Counted from the first letter of the stretch, positions 33,173 through 43,441 are shown. The stretch is DNA of 56,248 bases from an uncultured Acetatifactor sp. (GCA_944384205.1 CALWSL010000019.1:1-56248); one strand, 5' to 3'. Notes: generated by a model not told the origin, from the letters alone. Program-made: numbers and translations.

Positions 33173-34960
33173 ATGAGTACAACAGAACAAAAAAAGTATT
33201 TATCGGATATTCACCTGGAGGATTACACAGAGCAGTACGAAAAGGGCTATGCCAATGCGGATACCATGGTATTTTGCGGCGGGAGAAGAACGGAGGCTTT
33301 AAACGGTGAATGGCATTATGCAGTGGACCAGTACGACACCTGCCTGAGACAGAAATGGTATAAAGAAAGATATTATGATGAGAAGGGCTATTCCCTGCCC
33401 ATCGACTATTCCTTTGACGAGTGGCCCGTGATGAACCTTCCTGCCTGCTGGAACACCGTGAGCAGAGAATATTTATTATATGACGGCAGTATGGTTTTTA
33501 CAAGAAAATTTTCCTGTCAGCAAACGGAAGGAGAAGAAATTTTCCTGAAAATCGGCGCCGCTAACTATCTTTGCCGCGTCTTTTTGAACGGAGAATATGT
33601 GGGTATGCACCGCGGCGGTTCCACCCCGGGTTTCTGGAATATTACCAAATGGCTAAGAGAGAATAACCGTATTGTCCTTGTGGTAGACAGTACCAGAAGA
33701 CCGGAGCAGGTTCCCACAGAAAATACGGACTGGTTTAACTATGGCGGTGTGTACCGCGATATCGAACTGATCCGCGTACCCGGAATACATGTCAGGGACT
33801 TTAAAATTGCATTGGTGCCGGATGGAACCTATAGCCATATTCAGGTAAAGGTAAAATTGTCTGAGCCGGTAGATACTACCGCGATACTCACTATAAACGG
33901 ACTTGGAATCAGAAAACAGCTTGAAATAAAAGCCGGTGAGGGGGCGCAGATAATTGATGCAGAACCGGAACTCTGGTCTCCCGAAAATCCGAAGCTTTAT
34001 GATATAAAGCTTTCCTGCGGGCAGGATGAAGTAAGCGACAGCGTGGGGTTCCGTGAAATCAGGGTGGAAAACGGAGAAATCTGCCTGAACGGCAAGGCAA
34101 TCTTCCTTCGCGGTATCAGTTGCCACGAAGAAAGTGTGGAAAACGGCAAAGGATTGACGCAAGAGGAGCGAATGGAAAATATCAAGCTTGCCAAGGAGCT
34201 TGGGTGCAATTTTATGCGAATTGCCCATTATCCCCATGATGAAAGAATGGCAAAGCTGGCGGATGAGATGGGGCTGCTTTTGTGGGAGGAAATTCCCGTG
34301 TACTGGGCAATCCGTTTCGAGCGGGAAAAGACCTATGAGGACGCACAGAACCAGCTACGGGAACTGATTACGAGAGACTGGAACAGGGCCAGTGTCATCA
34401 TTTGGTCGGTGGGCAATGAAAATGCGGATACGGATGAACGGCTGAAATTTATGAGCGGACTGGCAGAGTGCGCCCGCAAGGAGGATGAGACCCGACTGGT
34501 ATCTGCTGCCTGTCTGGTGGATGGCGCCAAAAATATGATTGCTGACCGCCTGATTGATTATCTGGATGTTATCGGTATCAACGAGTACTGCGGGTGGTAT
34601 ACCCCGGATTTTGAGAAGCTCCCTGAGCTGATGGCAAACAGTAATCCCACGAAGCCTGTAATCATTACGGAATTTGGTGCGGACGCCTTACCAAAGCATC
34701 ACGGTACCATCACCGATAAGGGCAGCGAAGAATGTCAGGCATATGTATATCAAAAGCAGATTGAAACGCTGCGGAAAATTAACTACATCAAGGGCATGAC
34801 ACCCTGGATACTTTATGATTTCCGGTGTCCCAGAAGAACCAGCCTGCTTCAAAAATATTATAATAGAAAGGGCTTGCTTTCCGAAGACAAGAAGTATAAG
34901 AAGCCTGCCTTTGGCGTGTTGCAGAGATTCTATCAGGAACTGAAGGATGAGGGGCGGTAA
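33173..34960 (+). CDS. uidA: Beta-glucuronidase (GH2)
   Basis: This 595-residue GH2 enzyme has a sugar-binding jelly roll, an immunoglobulin-like domain and a TIM barrel. The acid/base is E416 in [10 protein letters not shown] and the nucleophile E500 in [11 protein letters not shown]564 and K566 (YYNRKG) reproduce the N-x-K motif that recognises the glucuronate carboxylate, and YCGWYTP matches the YYGWY of Escherichia coli GUS. The stretch after the EIPVYWA motif is short, so it lacks the long Loop 1 of drug-processing gut enzymes. No signal peptide. It releases glucuronate from imported conjugates or polysaccharide fragments. Confidence 0.88.
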   Translation: MSTTEQKKYLSDIHLEDYTEQYEKGYANADTMVFCGGRRTEALNGEWHYAVDQYDTCLRQKWYKERYYDEKGYSLPIDYSFDEWPVMNLPACWNTVSREYLLYDGSMVFTRKFSCQQTEGEEIFLKIGAANYLCRVFLNGEYVGMHRGGSTPGFWNITKWLRENNRIVLVVDSTRRPEQVPTENTDWFNYGGVYRDIELIRVPGIHVRDFKIALVPDGTYSHIQVKVKLSEPVDTTAILTINGLGIRKQLEIKAGEGAQIIDAEPELWSPENPKLYDIKLSCGQDEVSDSVGFREIRVENGEICLNGKAIFLRGISCHEESVENGKGLTQEERMENIKLAKELGCNFMRIAHYPHDERMAKLADEMGLLLWEEIPVYWAIRFEREKTYEDAQNQLRELITRDWNRASVIIWSVGNENADTDERLKFMSGLAECARKEDETRLVSAACLVDGAKNMIADRLIDYLDVIGINEYCGWYTPDFEKLPELMANSNPTKPVIITEFGADALPKHHGTITDKGSEECQAYVYQKQIETLRKINYIKGMTPWILYDFRCPRRTSLLQKYYNRKGLLSEDKKYKKPAFGVLQRFYQELKDEGR

Positions 34961-34977
34961 GCCGATTTCTATCGTTC

Positions 34978-35006
34978 TTGACAAAATTCCTTTTATGGTG
35001 TATTTT
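34978..35006 (+). promoter_or_regulatory. Promoter of the aldolase-LacI unit
   Basis: TTGACA (34978-34983), a 17-base spacer and TATTTT (35001-35006). The leader carries three spaced TTTAAAG-like units (35008-35047) that might serve as operator half-sites. Confidence 0.7.
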
Positions 35007-35075
35007 ATTTAAAGACTTTAGTGATTTAAAGTTTTACAGTTTAAAGTAAAAAATAGAAATCGGGAGGAAAAGAAA

Positions 35076-36056
35076 ATGACACAGGAAACAAGCAGAACAC
35101 TCATGTCATACTGTCCAGATATAAAGGTATTGGACTGTACCTTACGGGACGGAGGGTTGGTAAACAACTTTCGCTTTGATGATAAATTTGTAAAGGACTT
35201 GTATCAGGCTAACATAAAAGCCGGTGTAGACTATATGGAGTTTGGTTACAAGGCATCTAAGGAAATCTTTGATGTAAAGGAATTCGGCAAATGGAAATTC
35301 TGTGACGAGGAGGATATTCGTGCAATCGTCGGGGAGAACAATTCGGATTTGAAAATTTCCGTTATGTCAGACGTGGGAAGAACGGATTACAAGAAGGATA
35401 TTCTGGAACGCAAGGATAGTGTGATTGATCTGGTGCGTACGGCAACCTATATTCATCAGATTCCTACGGCAGTCGAAATGATTGAGGATGCAAAGGCAAA
35501 GGGATACGAGACTGCCGTAAATGTGATGGCGGTTTCCAAGGTGAACGACGAAGATTTGGATGCAGGTCTGGAGCTTCTGGCAAAGAGCGCTGTAGATGTT
35601 ATTTATCTGGTAGACAGCTTTGGGGCGTTTTACCCTGAACAGATAGAACGTCTGGCAGACAAATATCTGAATATTGCCGCTAAGTACAACAAGCAGATTG
35701 GTATTCATGCACACAATAATCAGCAGTTGGCATTTGCCAATACCATACAGGCATTGCGCCAGGGCGTAAGCTACCTTGACGCTACTGTGGGCGGTATGGG
35801 GCGTGGTGCAGGAAACTGCTTTTTGGAATCTTTGCTTGCATTTTTAAAGAATCCCAAGTATAATTTAATGCCTATCATGAAATTCGTAGAGAAAGATATG
35901 TTAAAATTAAAAGAAGAGGGCGCGGTCTGGGGATATGATATTCCTTATCTGCTGACCGGCGTTCTGAACAGTCATCCGTCTTCTGCGATTAAATTTATCA
36001 AAGAGGAAAGAACCGATTATCATCAGTTTTATCAGGAGTTATTGGAGATAGAATAA
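35076..36056 (+). CDS. DRE-TIM metallolyase (HMGL-like aldolase) of unknown substrate
   Basis: This 326-residue protein has the DRE-TIM barrel signature: DCTLRDGG near residues 20-27 with the metal-binding Asp and catalytic Arg, a glycine-rich GVDYMEFGYK turn, and GIHAHNNQQLAFANTIQAL with two metal histidines, then GMGRGAGNCFLE. Relatives include 4-hydroxy-2-oxovalerate aldolase and HMG-CoA lyase. No dehydrogenase partner sits next to it, so the substrate is open; cleavage of a 2-oxo acid from sugar-acid breakdown would suit the glucuronidase upstream but is only inference. GGAGG lies 9 bases ahead of the start. Confidence 0.8.
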   Translation: MTQETSRTLMSYCPDIKVLDCTLRDGGLVNNFRFDDKFVKDLYQANIKAGVDYMEFGYKASKEIFDVKEFGKWKFCDEEDIRAIVGENNSDLKISVMSDVGRTDYKKDILERKDSVIDLVRTATYIHQIPTAVEMIEDAKAKGYETAVNVMAVSKVNDEDLDAGLELLAKSAVDVIYLVDSFGAFYPEQIERLADKYLNIAAKYNKQIGIHAHNNQQLAFANTIQALRQGVSYLDATVGGMGRGAGNCFLESLLAFLKNPKYNLMPIMKFVEKDMLKLKEEGAVWGYDIPYLLTGVLNSHPSSAIKFIKEERTDYHQFYQELLEIE

Positions 36057-36103
36057 AGTCAGGAAGCGGATGCCTGGATAGTTACGGAAAGGCATAAATT
36101 AAG

Positions 36104-37093
36104 ATGGTATCAATTAAAGAAGTTGCCCGGCACGCGGGTGTGGCAATATCCACTGTATCAAAAGTAATAAACGGTTATCCGGGCGTCAGCATAGAGACGA
36201 AGAATAAAGTGCAGCAGGCAATTAAGGAATTGAATTATATTCCCAATTCCATTGCCGCAGCGCTTTCTTCCAAGCAATATGGACGAGTGGCGCTGATTTT
36301 AAATCCCAAGAGACAGACCCAGGCAGCAGACCAGATTTGTATGCAGTATTTACTTGGTGCGCTGGATATGGCAAAGGAATTGAAGCTGGATGTGGTGACG
36401 ATTTTCGCATCCATGATTGCCGGCATGACGACGGAAGAAGTTGCCATTTATCTGCGTTCTTTGAGTATATCAGGCGTTGTGATTTATAGTCTGTCAAAAG
36501 AGGATAAGATTTTGCAGCGTCTGATTCAGCAGCGGCAGTTTGCCTGCGTTGTGGTGGACGCACCGATTGTAAACGAAAGAACCACTTCCGTCAGCATCAA
36601 TCATGAGCAGGCACAATATGATGTGGCAAAGAAAACGATTATGGATGACAACTGCAAACGCGTATTATACATTGCCGGACGTAAGGACGGTTATGTAACC
36701 GAGCAGCGTCTGAACGGAATGAAACGTCTGGTAGAGGATTTACAGTTGTCCATGCTGGTGCGTCAGGGCAATTTCAGTGAGCTTGCGGCGAGAAATATTG
36801 CGTTAAAATATGCCAGAAATAAAGACGTGGTGGTATGTGCATCCGACCTGATGGCAATCGGAGCCATGAATGCCTTGATTGATATGGATATTTTCCGCCC
36901 GGTATGCGGGTTTGACGGCATTACGCTGATGGGATATGTGGGAAAACAGATGAATACCATCCGTCAGGACTTTTACGGGATATCCAGTCGGGCAATACAG
37001 GAGATAAATTCTTTGTTAAACGGCACAGAAGGACAAGAGGTTATTATGCCCTATGATATTGTGAAGATGTACTATAAAGATATCATTTGTTGA
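36104..37093 (+). CDS. LacI-family transcriptional regulator
   Basis: This 329-residue regulator has the LacI helix-turn-helix and hinge: SIKEVARHAGVAISTVSKVINGYPGVSIETKNKVQQAIKELNYIPNSIAAALSSKQ, given here only to place it at residues 3-60, followed by a periplasmic-binding-like effector domain with the usual opening VALIL and a late VCASDLMAIGAMNAL block. It is probably co-transcribed with the aldolase gene. The perfect CG-centred palindrome in the promoter of the next gene (glycogen phosphorylase) is a likely binding site. The effector is unknown; a sugar or sugar phosphate is expected. Confidence 0.88.
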   Translation: MVSIKEVARHAGVAISTVSKVINGYPGVSIETKNKVQQAIKELNYIPNSIAAALSSKQYGRVALILNPKRQTQAADQICMQYLLGALDMAKELKLDVVTIFASMIAGMTTEEVAIYLRSLSISGVVIYSLSKEDKILQRLIQQRQFACVVVDAPIVNERTTSVSINHEQAQYDVAKKTIMDDNCKRVLYIAGRKDGYVTEQRLNGMKRLVEDLQLSMLVRQGNFSELAARNIALKYARNKDVVVCASDLMAIGAMNALIDMDIFRPVCGFDGITLMGYVGKQMNTIRQDFYGISSRAIQEINSLLNGTEGQEVIMPYDIVKMYYKDIIC

Positions 37094-37122
37094 GTAAATT
37101 TTCACAAAATTTTCTTTTGCTA

Positions 37123-37151
37123 TTGCGGAAAACGTTTTCCAATGTTATGCT
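37123..37151 (+). promoter_or_regulatory. Promoter of glgP
   Basis: TTGCGG (37123-37128), a 17-base spacer and TATGCT (37146-37151). The spacer and -35 edge are filled by the palindrome at 37127-37140. Confidence 0.6.
37127..37140. promoter_or_regulatory. LacI/CcpA-type operator in the glgP promoter
   Basis: GGAAAACGTTTTCC is a perfect 14-base palindrome with the central CG that LacI-family proteins require. It sits between -35 and -10, a position that blocks RNA polymerase. The neighbouring LacI gene is the obvious candidate; CcpA is the alternative. Confidence 0.75.
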
Positions 37152-37217
37152 ATGAAAAGAGATATCGGATTTTCCGGCATATAACTAAATGGTAAAGAAT
37201 AAAAACGGAGGAAAGTT

Positions 37218-39488
37218 ATGAAACTGGAAGAAAAATTGGTGAAGCTTACGGAGTCCAAATATGGTAAAAAAATTGGAGATTGTACCGATGCGCAGCTTTA
37301 TGACTGCGTGCTGCAATTGTCCAAAGATATGATGGCAGAAAGTCCTGTTATCGAAGGGGAGAAGAAGGTATACTATATTTCCATGGAGTTTTTGATTGGA
37401 AAGCTTTTGTCCAACAATCTGATTAACCTTGGCATCTATGAGGAATTAAACGACATTCTGGAGGCAAACGGAAAAGCCTTATCCGACATTGAGGAGGCAG
37501 AGCCGGAGCCGTCTCTGGGAAATGGCGGTTTAGGACGTCTGGCAGCATGTTTTTTGGATTCTATTGCTACGCTGGGGCTTCCCGGTGACGGTATTGGCTT
37601 AAATTACCATTTTGGTCTGTTCAAACAGGTATTCCGGAATCATTTGCAGAAGGCGGAGAAGAATGAATGGATTGAGAAGAATTCCTGGCTGAACCCCACC
37701 GGTATTTCCTTTGAGGTTTCTTTCGGAAAGAAAAAAGTAAAATCCGTACTTTATGACATTGACGTCATTGGATATGAAAACGGCAGGAACAAGCTGCATC
37801 TGTTTGATTTGGAAACCATAGATGAAAGCCTTGTAAAGGAAGGGATTTCTTTTGATAAAGAGGCAATCGATAAGAATCTGACATTGTTTTTGTATCCTGA
37901 TGATTCTGATGAAGCAGGCAATCTGCTGCGCATTTATCAGGAGTATTTCATGGTGAGCAACGGCGCCCAGCTTATCATTAAGGAGCTGAAGGATAAGAAC
38001 CGTGATTTGTACAGAATGGATGAATATGTGGCAATTCAGATTAATGATACCCATCCGACCATGGTTATTCCCGAATTGATTCGTATTCTGACAGATCAGG
38101 AGGGCTTCACCATTGAGGACGCAATTTGCGTGGTAAGCCGTACCTGTGCCTACACGAATCATACCATTCTGGCGGAAGCGCTGGAAAAATGGCCCCTTAA
38201 ATATATCGAGAAGGTAGTACCCCAGTTGATTCCGTTCATCAAGGAATTAAGTAATCGTGTTGCAAAGAAATATAAGGATGAGAGGGTTCAGATTATTGAC
38301 AAGGACCAGAGAGTGCATATGGCGCATATCGATATCCACTATGGTTACAGTGTCAACGGTGTGGCTGCCATTCATACTGATATTTTGAAGGAAACGGAGT
38401 TAAATCATTTTTATCAGATTTATCCCGAGAAGTTTAACAACAAGACCAACGGTATCACCTTCCGCCGCTGGCTGCTTTCCTGCAACCGTGAGCTGGCTGC
38501 TTTCCTGACAGAAACCATCGGCGAGGGCTACAAGAAAAATGCGGATGAGCTGGAAAAGCTTCTGACTAAGATTGATGACCAGACGGTGCTTGATAAAATA
38601 TATGACATCAAGCAAAGTAATAAGGCTGTGCTGGCTGCCTATATTCAGGAAAAAGAAGGTATTACCCTGAATGCAGATTCCATTTTTGATATTCAGGTAA
38701 AACGTCTCCATGAGTACAAGCGTCAGCAGATGAATGCGCTTTATATTATTCATAAGTACCTGGAAATCAAGAAGGGCAAGAAGCCTTCTACTCCTCTGAC
38801 CTTTATTTTTGGAGCGAAGGCGGCGCCTGCTTACGTGATTGCGCAGGATATTATCCACCTGCTGTTAGTGCTCTCCGAGATTATCAATAACGACCCGGAG
38901 GTTAGTCCTTATATGAAGGTCGTTATGGTGGAAAACTACAATGTAAGCTATGCCGAGAAGCTGATTCCCGCCTGTGATATTTCCGAGCAGATTTCGCTTG
39001 CTTCCAAGGAGGCGTCAGGAACCGGCAACATGAAGTTTATGCTGAACGGCGCGGTGACACTGGGAACTGAGGATGGCGCTAATGTGGAAATTCATCAGCT
39101 TGTAGGAGACGATAATATTTACACCTTTGGAAAGGACAGTGATACCGTTATCGCGCATTATGCCAAGGCGGATTATGTATCGAAGGATTATTACGAGAAC
39201 AGTCCTGTGATTAAAGAAGCGGTGGACTTTATTGTCAGCAAGGAAGCGCTTGCTGTAGGAAATAAGGAAAATCTGGAGCGGCTTTATAAGGAGCTTTTAA
39301 ATAAAGACTGGTTTATGACACTGCTTGATTTGGAGGACTACATTGCCACCAAGGACCGCATGTTTGCGGATTACGAGGATAAGCAGAAATGGAAGAAGAT
39401 GATGCTTGTAAACATTGCAAAGGCAGGCTTCTTCTCCTCCGACAGAACCATTGCGGAATACAACAGAGATATCTGGAAGTTAAAATAA
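37218..39488 (+). CDS. glgP: Glycogen/maltodextrin phosphorylase
   Basis: This 756-residue GT35 phosphorylase is slightly shorter than the roughly 800-residue E. coli enzymes, as is usual in clostridia. It shows [19 protein letters not shown] near residues 94-114, [32 protein letters not shown], and the pyridoxal-phosphate motif [22 protein letters not shown], with the Schiff-base lysine at K606. It releases glucose 1-phosphate from storage glycogen in the cytoplasm. Its promoter holds a LacI-type operator, so it is probably controlled by carbon supply. A MATE gene follows 11 bases after. Confidence 0.95.
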   Translation: MKLEEKLVKLTESKYGKKIGDCTDAQLYDCVLQLSKDMMAESPVIEGEKKVYYISMEFLIGKLLSNNLINLGIYEELNDILEANGKALSDIEEAEPEPSLGNGGLGRLAACFLDSIATLGLPGDGIGLNYHFGLFKQVFRNHLQKAEKNEWIEKNSWLNPTGISFEVSFGKKKVKSVLYDIDVIGYENGRNKLHLFDLETIDESLVKEGISFDKEAIDKNLTLFLYPDDSDEAGNLLRIYQEYFMVSNGAQLIIKELKDKNRDLYRMDEYVAIQINDTHPTMVIPELIRILTDQEGFTIEDAICVVSRTCAYTNHTILAEALEKWPLKYIEKVVPQLIPFIKELSNRVAKKYKDERVQIIDKDQRVHMAHIDIHYGYSVNGVAAIHTDILKETELNHFYQIYPEKFNNKTNGITFRRWLLSCNRELAAFLTETIGEGYKKNADELEKLLTKIDDQTVLDKIYDIKQSNKAVLAAYIQEKEGITLNADSIFDIQVKRLHEYKRQQMNALYIIHKYLEIKKGKKPSTPLTFIFGAKAAPAYVIAQDIIHLLLVLSEIINNDPEVSPYMKVVMVENYNVSYAEKLIPACDISEQISLASKEASGTGNMKFMLNGAVTLGTEDGANVEIHQLVGDDNIYTFGKDSDTVIAHYAKADYVSKDYYENSPVIKEAVDFIVSKEALAVGNKENLERLYKELLNKDWFMTLLDLEDYIATKDRMFADYEDKQKWKKMMLVNIAKAGFFSSDRTIAEYNRDIWKLK

Positions 39489-39499
39489 CGGGAGATTTT

Positions 39500-40906
39500 A
39501 TGTTGAGTCTGAAGAAAAAATTTATAGGGGATAAGAATTTTTATAAGATGGTGCTGGCGATTGCGGTACCGATTATGATACAGAACGGAATCACAAATTT
39601 CGTGGGACTGCTGGACAATATTATGGTGGGACGTATCGGTACGGAGCAGATGTCCGGTATTGCTATCGTGAATCAGTTGTTGTTTGTGTTTAATCTGGCA
39701 ATTTTCGGCTCCATTTCCGGCGCAGGTATCTTTGGCGCCCAATTCTATGGATGTAAGGACCATAAAGGGGTGCAGCATGCCTTCCGGTTTAAATTTTATA
39801 TCTGCCTTGCGATTACCGTCATAGGCATTCTGGTTTTTTCTCTGTTCGGAGAAAATCTGATTATGATGTATCTGCACGGTGAAGGAAATGAACAGGCGTT
39901 GGAGGCGGCGCTCCATTACGGCAAGGACTACCTGTGGGTGATGCTGTTTGGGCTTCTGCCCTTTGGCATAGAGCAGGTTTACACCAGCACACTGCGGGAA
40001 TGCGGGGAAACCGTGGTATCCATGAAAGCCGGAATTGCGGCGGTATTAGTGAATCTGGTATTAAATTACCTGCTGATTTTCGGTAAATTCGGATTTCCGG
40101 AGCTGGGAGTGGTCGGTGCAGCGATTGCAACGGTGATTTCCAGATATGTGCAGGCAGCAATAGTCATAGTGTGGACACACCGGCATACACAGCGGATGCC
40201 TTTTGTTGTGGGTGTGTATCGTGAGTGGACCATACCGGTATCACTGGTAGGAAAAATTGTGGTAAAAGGTTCTCCCCTGCTGGTAAATGAGATTATGTGG
40301 GCTGCCGGTATGGCATTTCTGAATCAGTGTTATTCCGTAAGAGGACTGGAGGTGGTGGCAGCGGTAAATATTTCCACCACGATTACCAACCTTTTTACTA
40401 TCGTATATATTGCCATGGGAAGTGCGATTTCCATCATTGTGGGACAACTGCTTGGTGCAGGCAAGATGGAAGAGGCGAAGGATACCGATACCAAGCTGAT
40501 TGCTTTTTCCGTGTTTTCCTGCGTTGTGATAGGGCTGGTGCTGATTCTGCTGGCGCCATTGTTCCCGATGATGTATAACACATCGGATTCCGTAAAAGAC
40601 CTTGCAACATCCCTGCTGCGAATTGCGGCATTGTGTATGCCGATTGCTGCTTTTATGCACGCATCCTATTTTACGCTGCGTTCCGGCGGAAAAACCATTG
40701 TTACGTTTCTGTTTGACAGCGTGTTTTTATGGTGCGTCACTATTCCCCTTGCGTTTGTGCTCAGCCGCTACACCGCGCTGCCGATTGTTCCCCTGTACCT
40801 GTCCTGCCAGCTCATTGACATTATCAAGTGTGTGATAGGATTTGTGCTGGTAAAAAAGGGTGTATGGATGAATAATATTGTTGATAATAAAAAATCTGTC
40901 GGTTGA
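39500..40906 (+). CDS. MATE-family efflux transporter
   Basis: This is a 468-residue, 12-helix transporter. I start at ATG 39500 (GGGAG ahead, MLSLKKKFIGDKNFYKMVLAI); a longer frame runs back into glgP. Two homologous six-helix halves are visible, with the MATE opening IAVPIMIQNGITNFVGLLDNIMVGRIGTEQMSGIAI and the second-half counterpart EIMWAAGMAFLNQCYSVRG. It exchanges sodium or protons for cationic drugs or metabolites. It is likely co-transcribed with glgP by reason of the 11-base gap, and is ended by a terminator. Confidence 0.9.
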   Translation: MLSLKKKFIGDKNFYKMVLAIAVPIMIQNGITNFVGLLDNIMVGRIGTEQMSGIAIVNQLLFVFNLAIFGSISGAGIFGAQFYGCKDHKGVQHAFRFKFYICLAITVIGILVFSLFGENLIMMYLHGEGNEQALEAALHYGKDYLWVMLFGLLPFGIEQVYTSTLRECGETVVSMKAGIAAVLVNLVLNYLLIFGKFGFPELGVVGAAIATVISRYVQAAIVIVWTHRHTQRMPFVVGVYREWTIPVSLVGKIVVKGSPLLVNEIMWAAGMAFLNQCYSVRGLEVVAAVNISTTITNLFTIVYIAMGSAISIIVGQLLGAGKMEEAKDTDTKLIAFSVFSCVVIGLVLILLAPLFPMMYNTSDSVKDLATSLLRIAALCMPIAAFMHASYFTLRSGGKTIVTFLFDSVFLWCVTIPLAFVLSRYTALPIVPLYLSCQLIDIIKCVIGFVLVKKGVWMNNIVDNKKSVG

Positions 40907-40922
40907 TACCGGCAGATTTTTG
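40889..40922 (+). terminator. Terminator of the glgP-MATE unit (works on both strands)
   Basis: AAAATCTGTCGG (40891-40902) pairs with CCGGCAGATTTT (40909-40920) with one G-U, followed by T. On the minus strand an A/T tract allows it to end the ldhA-like transcript too. Confidence 0.85.
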
Positions 40923-40932
40923 TCTTAGAAAC

Positions 40933-41922
40933 TTATTTTACATCGTTGGGGCTTTCCTTGCCAGCCTGATAGTCCATGGCATTTTGCAGAGAAGTCTCCG
41001 CAATTGCTTCTAATGCCTCCCTTGTAAAGAAGCCCTGATGGGAGGTAATCATAACATTCGGGAAGGAGAGCAGTCTCGCTGTTGTAGAATGCTCCAGAAT
41101 TTCATCGGAACGGTCCTCAAATACATTGTTTGTCTCCTCCTCGTATACATCCAGACCAACGCCCGCAAATTTGTGCATACGGATTCCCTCAATCAAATCA
41201 GCGGTTTTGACCAGCGCACCGCGGGAGGTATTGACAAGGATAACGCCATCCTTCATCTGCTTGATGGTATCAATGTTAATCATGTGATAAGTGGAATCCA
41301 TAAGCGGGCAGTGCAGGGAAATAACGTCACTTTGTGCAAGCAGTTCTTCCAGAGAGACATACTCCACAAAATCACGGAGTGACTCGTTCTGATAGACGTC
41401 ATAAGCAATCACCCTCATACCAAAACCGCGACAGATGCGGCACATGGCGGCGCCGATTTTGCCTGTACCGATAATACCTGCTGTCTTCTGATAAAAGTTA
41501 AAGCCCATTAATCCGCTGAGGCTGAAGTCATTTTCACGCACCTTGTTGTATGCCTTATACAGACGGCGGTTGCTGGCAAGCGCCAGTGCCATGGCGTGTT
41601 CCGCAACTGCCTCAGGAGAATAACCGGGAACACGCATAATGCGGATACCGTATTCTTTGGCTTTTTCCAAGGCAACATTATTAAAGCCGGCACAGCGCAT
41701 CAGTACAAGCCCCACTTTTTTCTCATGCAGAATGGTAAGCGTTTCCGCCCCCACATTGGAGCTTACGAAGGCGCATACAGCGTCAAAGCCCTCTGCCATA
41801 GTGGCGGTTCTGGGATCTAAATCGGATTTGATATATTCAATTTCAATTCCGGGGAATTTTTGCAAGGTTGCATCGAAAGAACGCTTGTCATAGTTTTTGG
41901 TATCATAAAATAAAATTTTCAT
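40933..41922 (-). CDS. ldhA: D-lactate dehydrogenase-like 2-hydroxyacid dehydrogenase
   Basis: This 329-residue NAD-dependent enzyme belongs to the D-2-hydroxyacid dehydrogenase family, LdhA group. Substrate-side features are MRCAGFNNV; the nucleotide fold carries TAGIIGTGKIGAAMCRICRGFG; the catalytic set is R in NTSRGALV, E in GLDVYEEE and H in TSHQGFFT. The unusual ending TSHQGFFT, instead of TPHIAG, is typical of D-lactate dehydrogenases. It reduces pyruvate to D-lactate to recycle NADH. GGAGA precedes ATG 41922. The region from 41923 to 42076 is AT-rich; one TATAAT (minus 42054-42049) could be a distant promoter. Confidence 0.88.
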   Translation of the reverse strand: MKILFYDTKNYDKRSFDATLQKFPGIEIEYIKSDLDPRTATMAEGFDAVCAFVSSNVGAETLTILHEKKVGLVLMRCAGFNNVALEKAKEYGIRIMRVPGYSPEAVAEHAMALALASNRRLYKAYNKVRENDFSLSGLMGFNFYQKTAGIIGTGKIGAAMCRICRGFGMRVIAYDVYQNESLRDFVEYVSLEELLAQSDVISLHCPLMDSTYHMINIDTIKQMKDGVILVNTSRGALVKTADLIEGIRMHKFAGVGLDVYEEETNNVFEDRSDEILEHSTTARLLSFPNVMITSHQGFFTREALEAIAETSLQNAMDYQAGKESPNDVK

Positions 41923-42077
41923 AAGGTTTCTCCTGCCTTTCCGACACGCTTCTAAATTAATTATGCTTGTCTATATTGTTTCATGATTCTGAAATTACCA
42001 TACACATTTATTTGGAAATAGTAAAAGAAAAAGTGATACGTTAAGAATATTATATAATAAATGGAAGAATAATAAAA

Positions 42078-42106
42078 GTGCAACAGACTATATAATTTTG
42101 TTGCAC
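42078..42106. repeat. Left inverted repeat of the recombinase cassette (IR-L)
   Basis: Two 9-base arms (AGTGCAACA from 42077 and TGTTGCACT ending 42107) flank a 13-base asymmetric spacer containing TATAAT. Reverse-complemented, it matches IR-R (44058-44086) at 25 of 29 positions, including an unbroken 18-base core. Confidence 0.8.
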
Positions 42107-42148
42107 TCTTAGTATCTGTTTATATTATCGGAAGGTTTTAAAATTACT

Positions 42149-43198
42149 TTAGCCCTTTTTGAAAAAATCCGATAAAAAATTTTCAAACTCTTCAATGCTG
42201 TTTACACGAGCCGCCTTTTTATGCCAGCCTTTCAATACGGACATATCGTTTTGTGCCATGACAGTTTCTTTTATTGCGTTGGGAATTTCTCCTAAGTCTT
42301 CCAGTAATTCAAGAATGCTTTCTGCTATGCCTTCAACTTTTCCCTCAGCTTTTCCCTCGGCCTTTCCTTCAGCCTTTCCCTCGGCTCGCTCATCCTCAAA
42401 AGCCTTGATTATATTGTACTTGAATGTCATATCATCCTCTCCGTTTCCCATCCGATTCAGAATCGCATCCATCACAGTTTCCTTGTTTTCGCAGATAGAA
42501 AGCAGGATGGCTTTGACCCAATTATTGAATTCTTCTTTTTCTTGATTTCCCAATAGTTGTATCCGGTCATATGCTGTCTTGATTGCGTCTGCAAGTTCAA
42601 GCTTTCTGCGAGACTTGTCACAGTACATGATGTTATCCAATACTGTATTCGTAGAAAGAATATCCTCCTCTTCTATAGTGGAAAGATTGACCAGATAATA
42701 CTCTAAATTTAGAATATAATTTCCGAACAATTTACCGCCAATCTGATAATCCCGGAGAGTTCTGGCAGCCGTCCAGTTGCTCTTACCATTATAAAAGACG
42801 ATAGGAACCATGGCAGGTAAGCGAAAAGTACAGCTCTCACGTTCTTCCCTGTCTGTATTGAGAAAAAAACGAAGCAGATTGTTCACAACATAAATCAGTA
42901 TACGGAAAATCATGGTGTAATCTACCGTAGACTGCAACTCCTGAAGGATAAAAACATAAATTTGTTCTCCCGGCGCTTTTTCCACCTTATAGATTAAATC
43001 GGCTTCCCGTCCCTCATAATCCTTATCCACAAATTCTTTGTCGCACAGGCTTAAGTCTGATTCCGCAAGCTCCATCATCCAGTCAGCCCGTACATATTTT
43101 TTTAAAAAATGCAGGAACTCCTTCGGCTTGGACAGGCTCCGCTTATACCCCTTGTCATGCGGGGTATTGGTAGGTTTCAGTTCTTCTTTTTCATTCAT
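42149..43198 (-). CDS. Rpn-family PD-(D/E)XK nuclease / putative transposase (second copy)
   Basis: This 349-residue protein belongs to the Rpn/YhgA-like group (PF04754-related). The nuclease core shows HDKGYKRSLSKPKEFLHFLKKYV, the metal Asp in READLIYKVE and the catalytic YVFILQELQS, then LLRFFLN and an IVFYNGKSNW strand. A helical region and tandem AEGK tetrapeptides (about 272-294) precede a final ELLEDLGEIPN helix pair. ATG 43198 has AAAGGAAG upstream; GTG 43204 is also in frame. It lies inside the 2-kb cassette beside a tyrosine recombinase, which differs from the first Rpn gene's setting. Confidence 0.8.
   Translation of the reverse strand: MNEKEELKPTNTPHDKGYKRSLSKPKEFLHFLKKYVRADWMMELAESDLSLCDKEFVDKDYEGREADLIYKVEKAPGEQIYVFILQELQSTVDYTMIFRILIYVVNNLLRFFLNTDREERESCTFRLPAMVPIVFYNGKSNWTAARTLRDYQIGGKLFGNYILNLEYYLVNLSTIEEEDILSTNTVLDNIMYCDKSRRKLELADAIKTAYDRIQLLGNQEKEEFNNWVKAILLSICENKETVMDAILNRMGNGEDDMTFKYNIIKAFEDERAEGKAEGKAEGKAEGKVEGIAESILELLEDLGEIPNAIKETVMAQNDMSVLKGWHKKAARVNSIEEFENFLSDFFKKG
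42330..42389. repeat. Five tandem 12-base units in the Rpn gene
   Basis: Units start at 42330, 42342, 42354, 42366 and 42378 (patterns CCTTCAAC.., CCCTCAGC.., CCCTCGGC..). They encode the repeated AEGK-like tetrapeptides of the C-terminal tail and could change number by slippage without shifting frame. Confidence 0.85.
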
Positions 43199-43441
43199 AG
43201 GCACGCTTCCTTTCTGTTGTAAATTGCAGGAAGCTTCTGCTTTCCCTTCCTGCTGTTGTCTTTGGAATCTTTTCCATGGGATTAAGCAAGAAGTTCGAAA
43301 AATCAGAAACCGTCAACCGGCTCGAGAATCATAGAAACAATCTTTTGAAATTCTTTGCTTGCAGACAGCATATCACAAATAACTGCAAAATGCAATACAA
43401 AGAAACGAAATTTAATTAAATTTAATTTCATCAGCGATACC

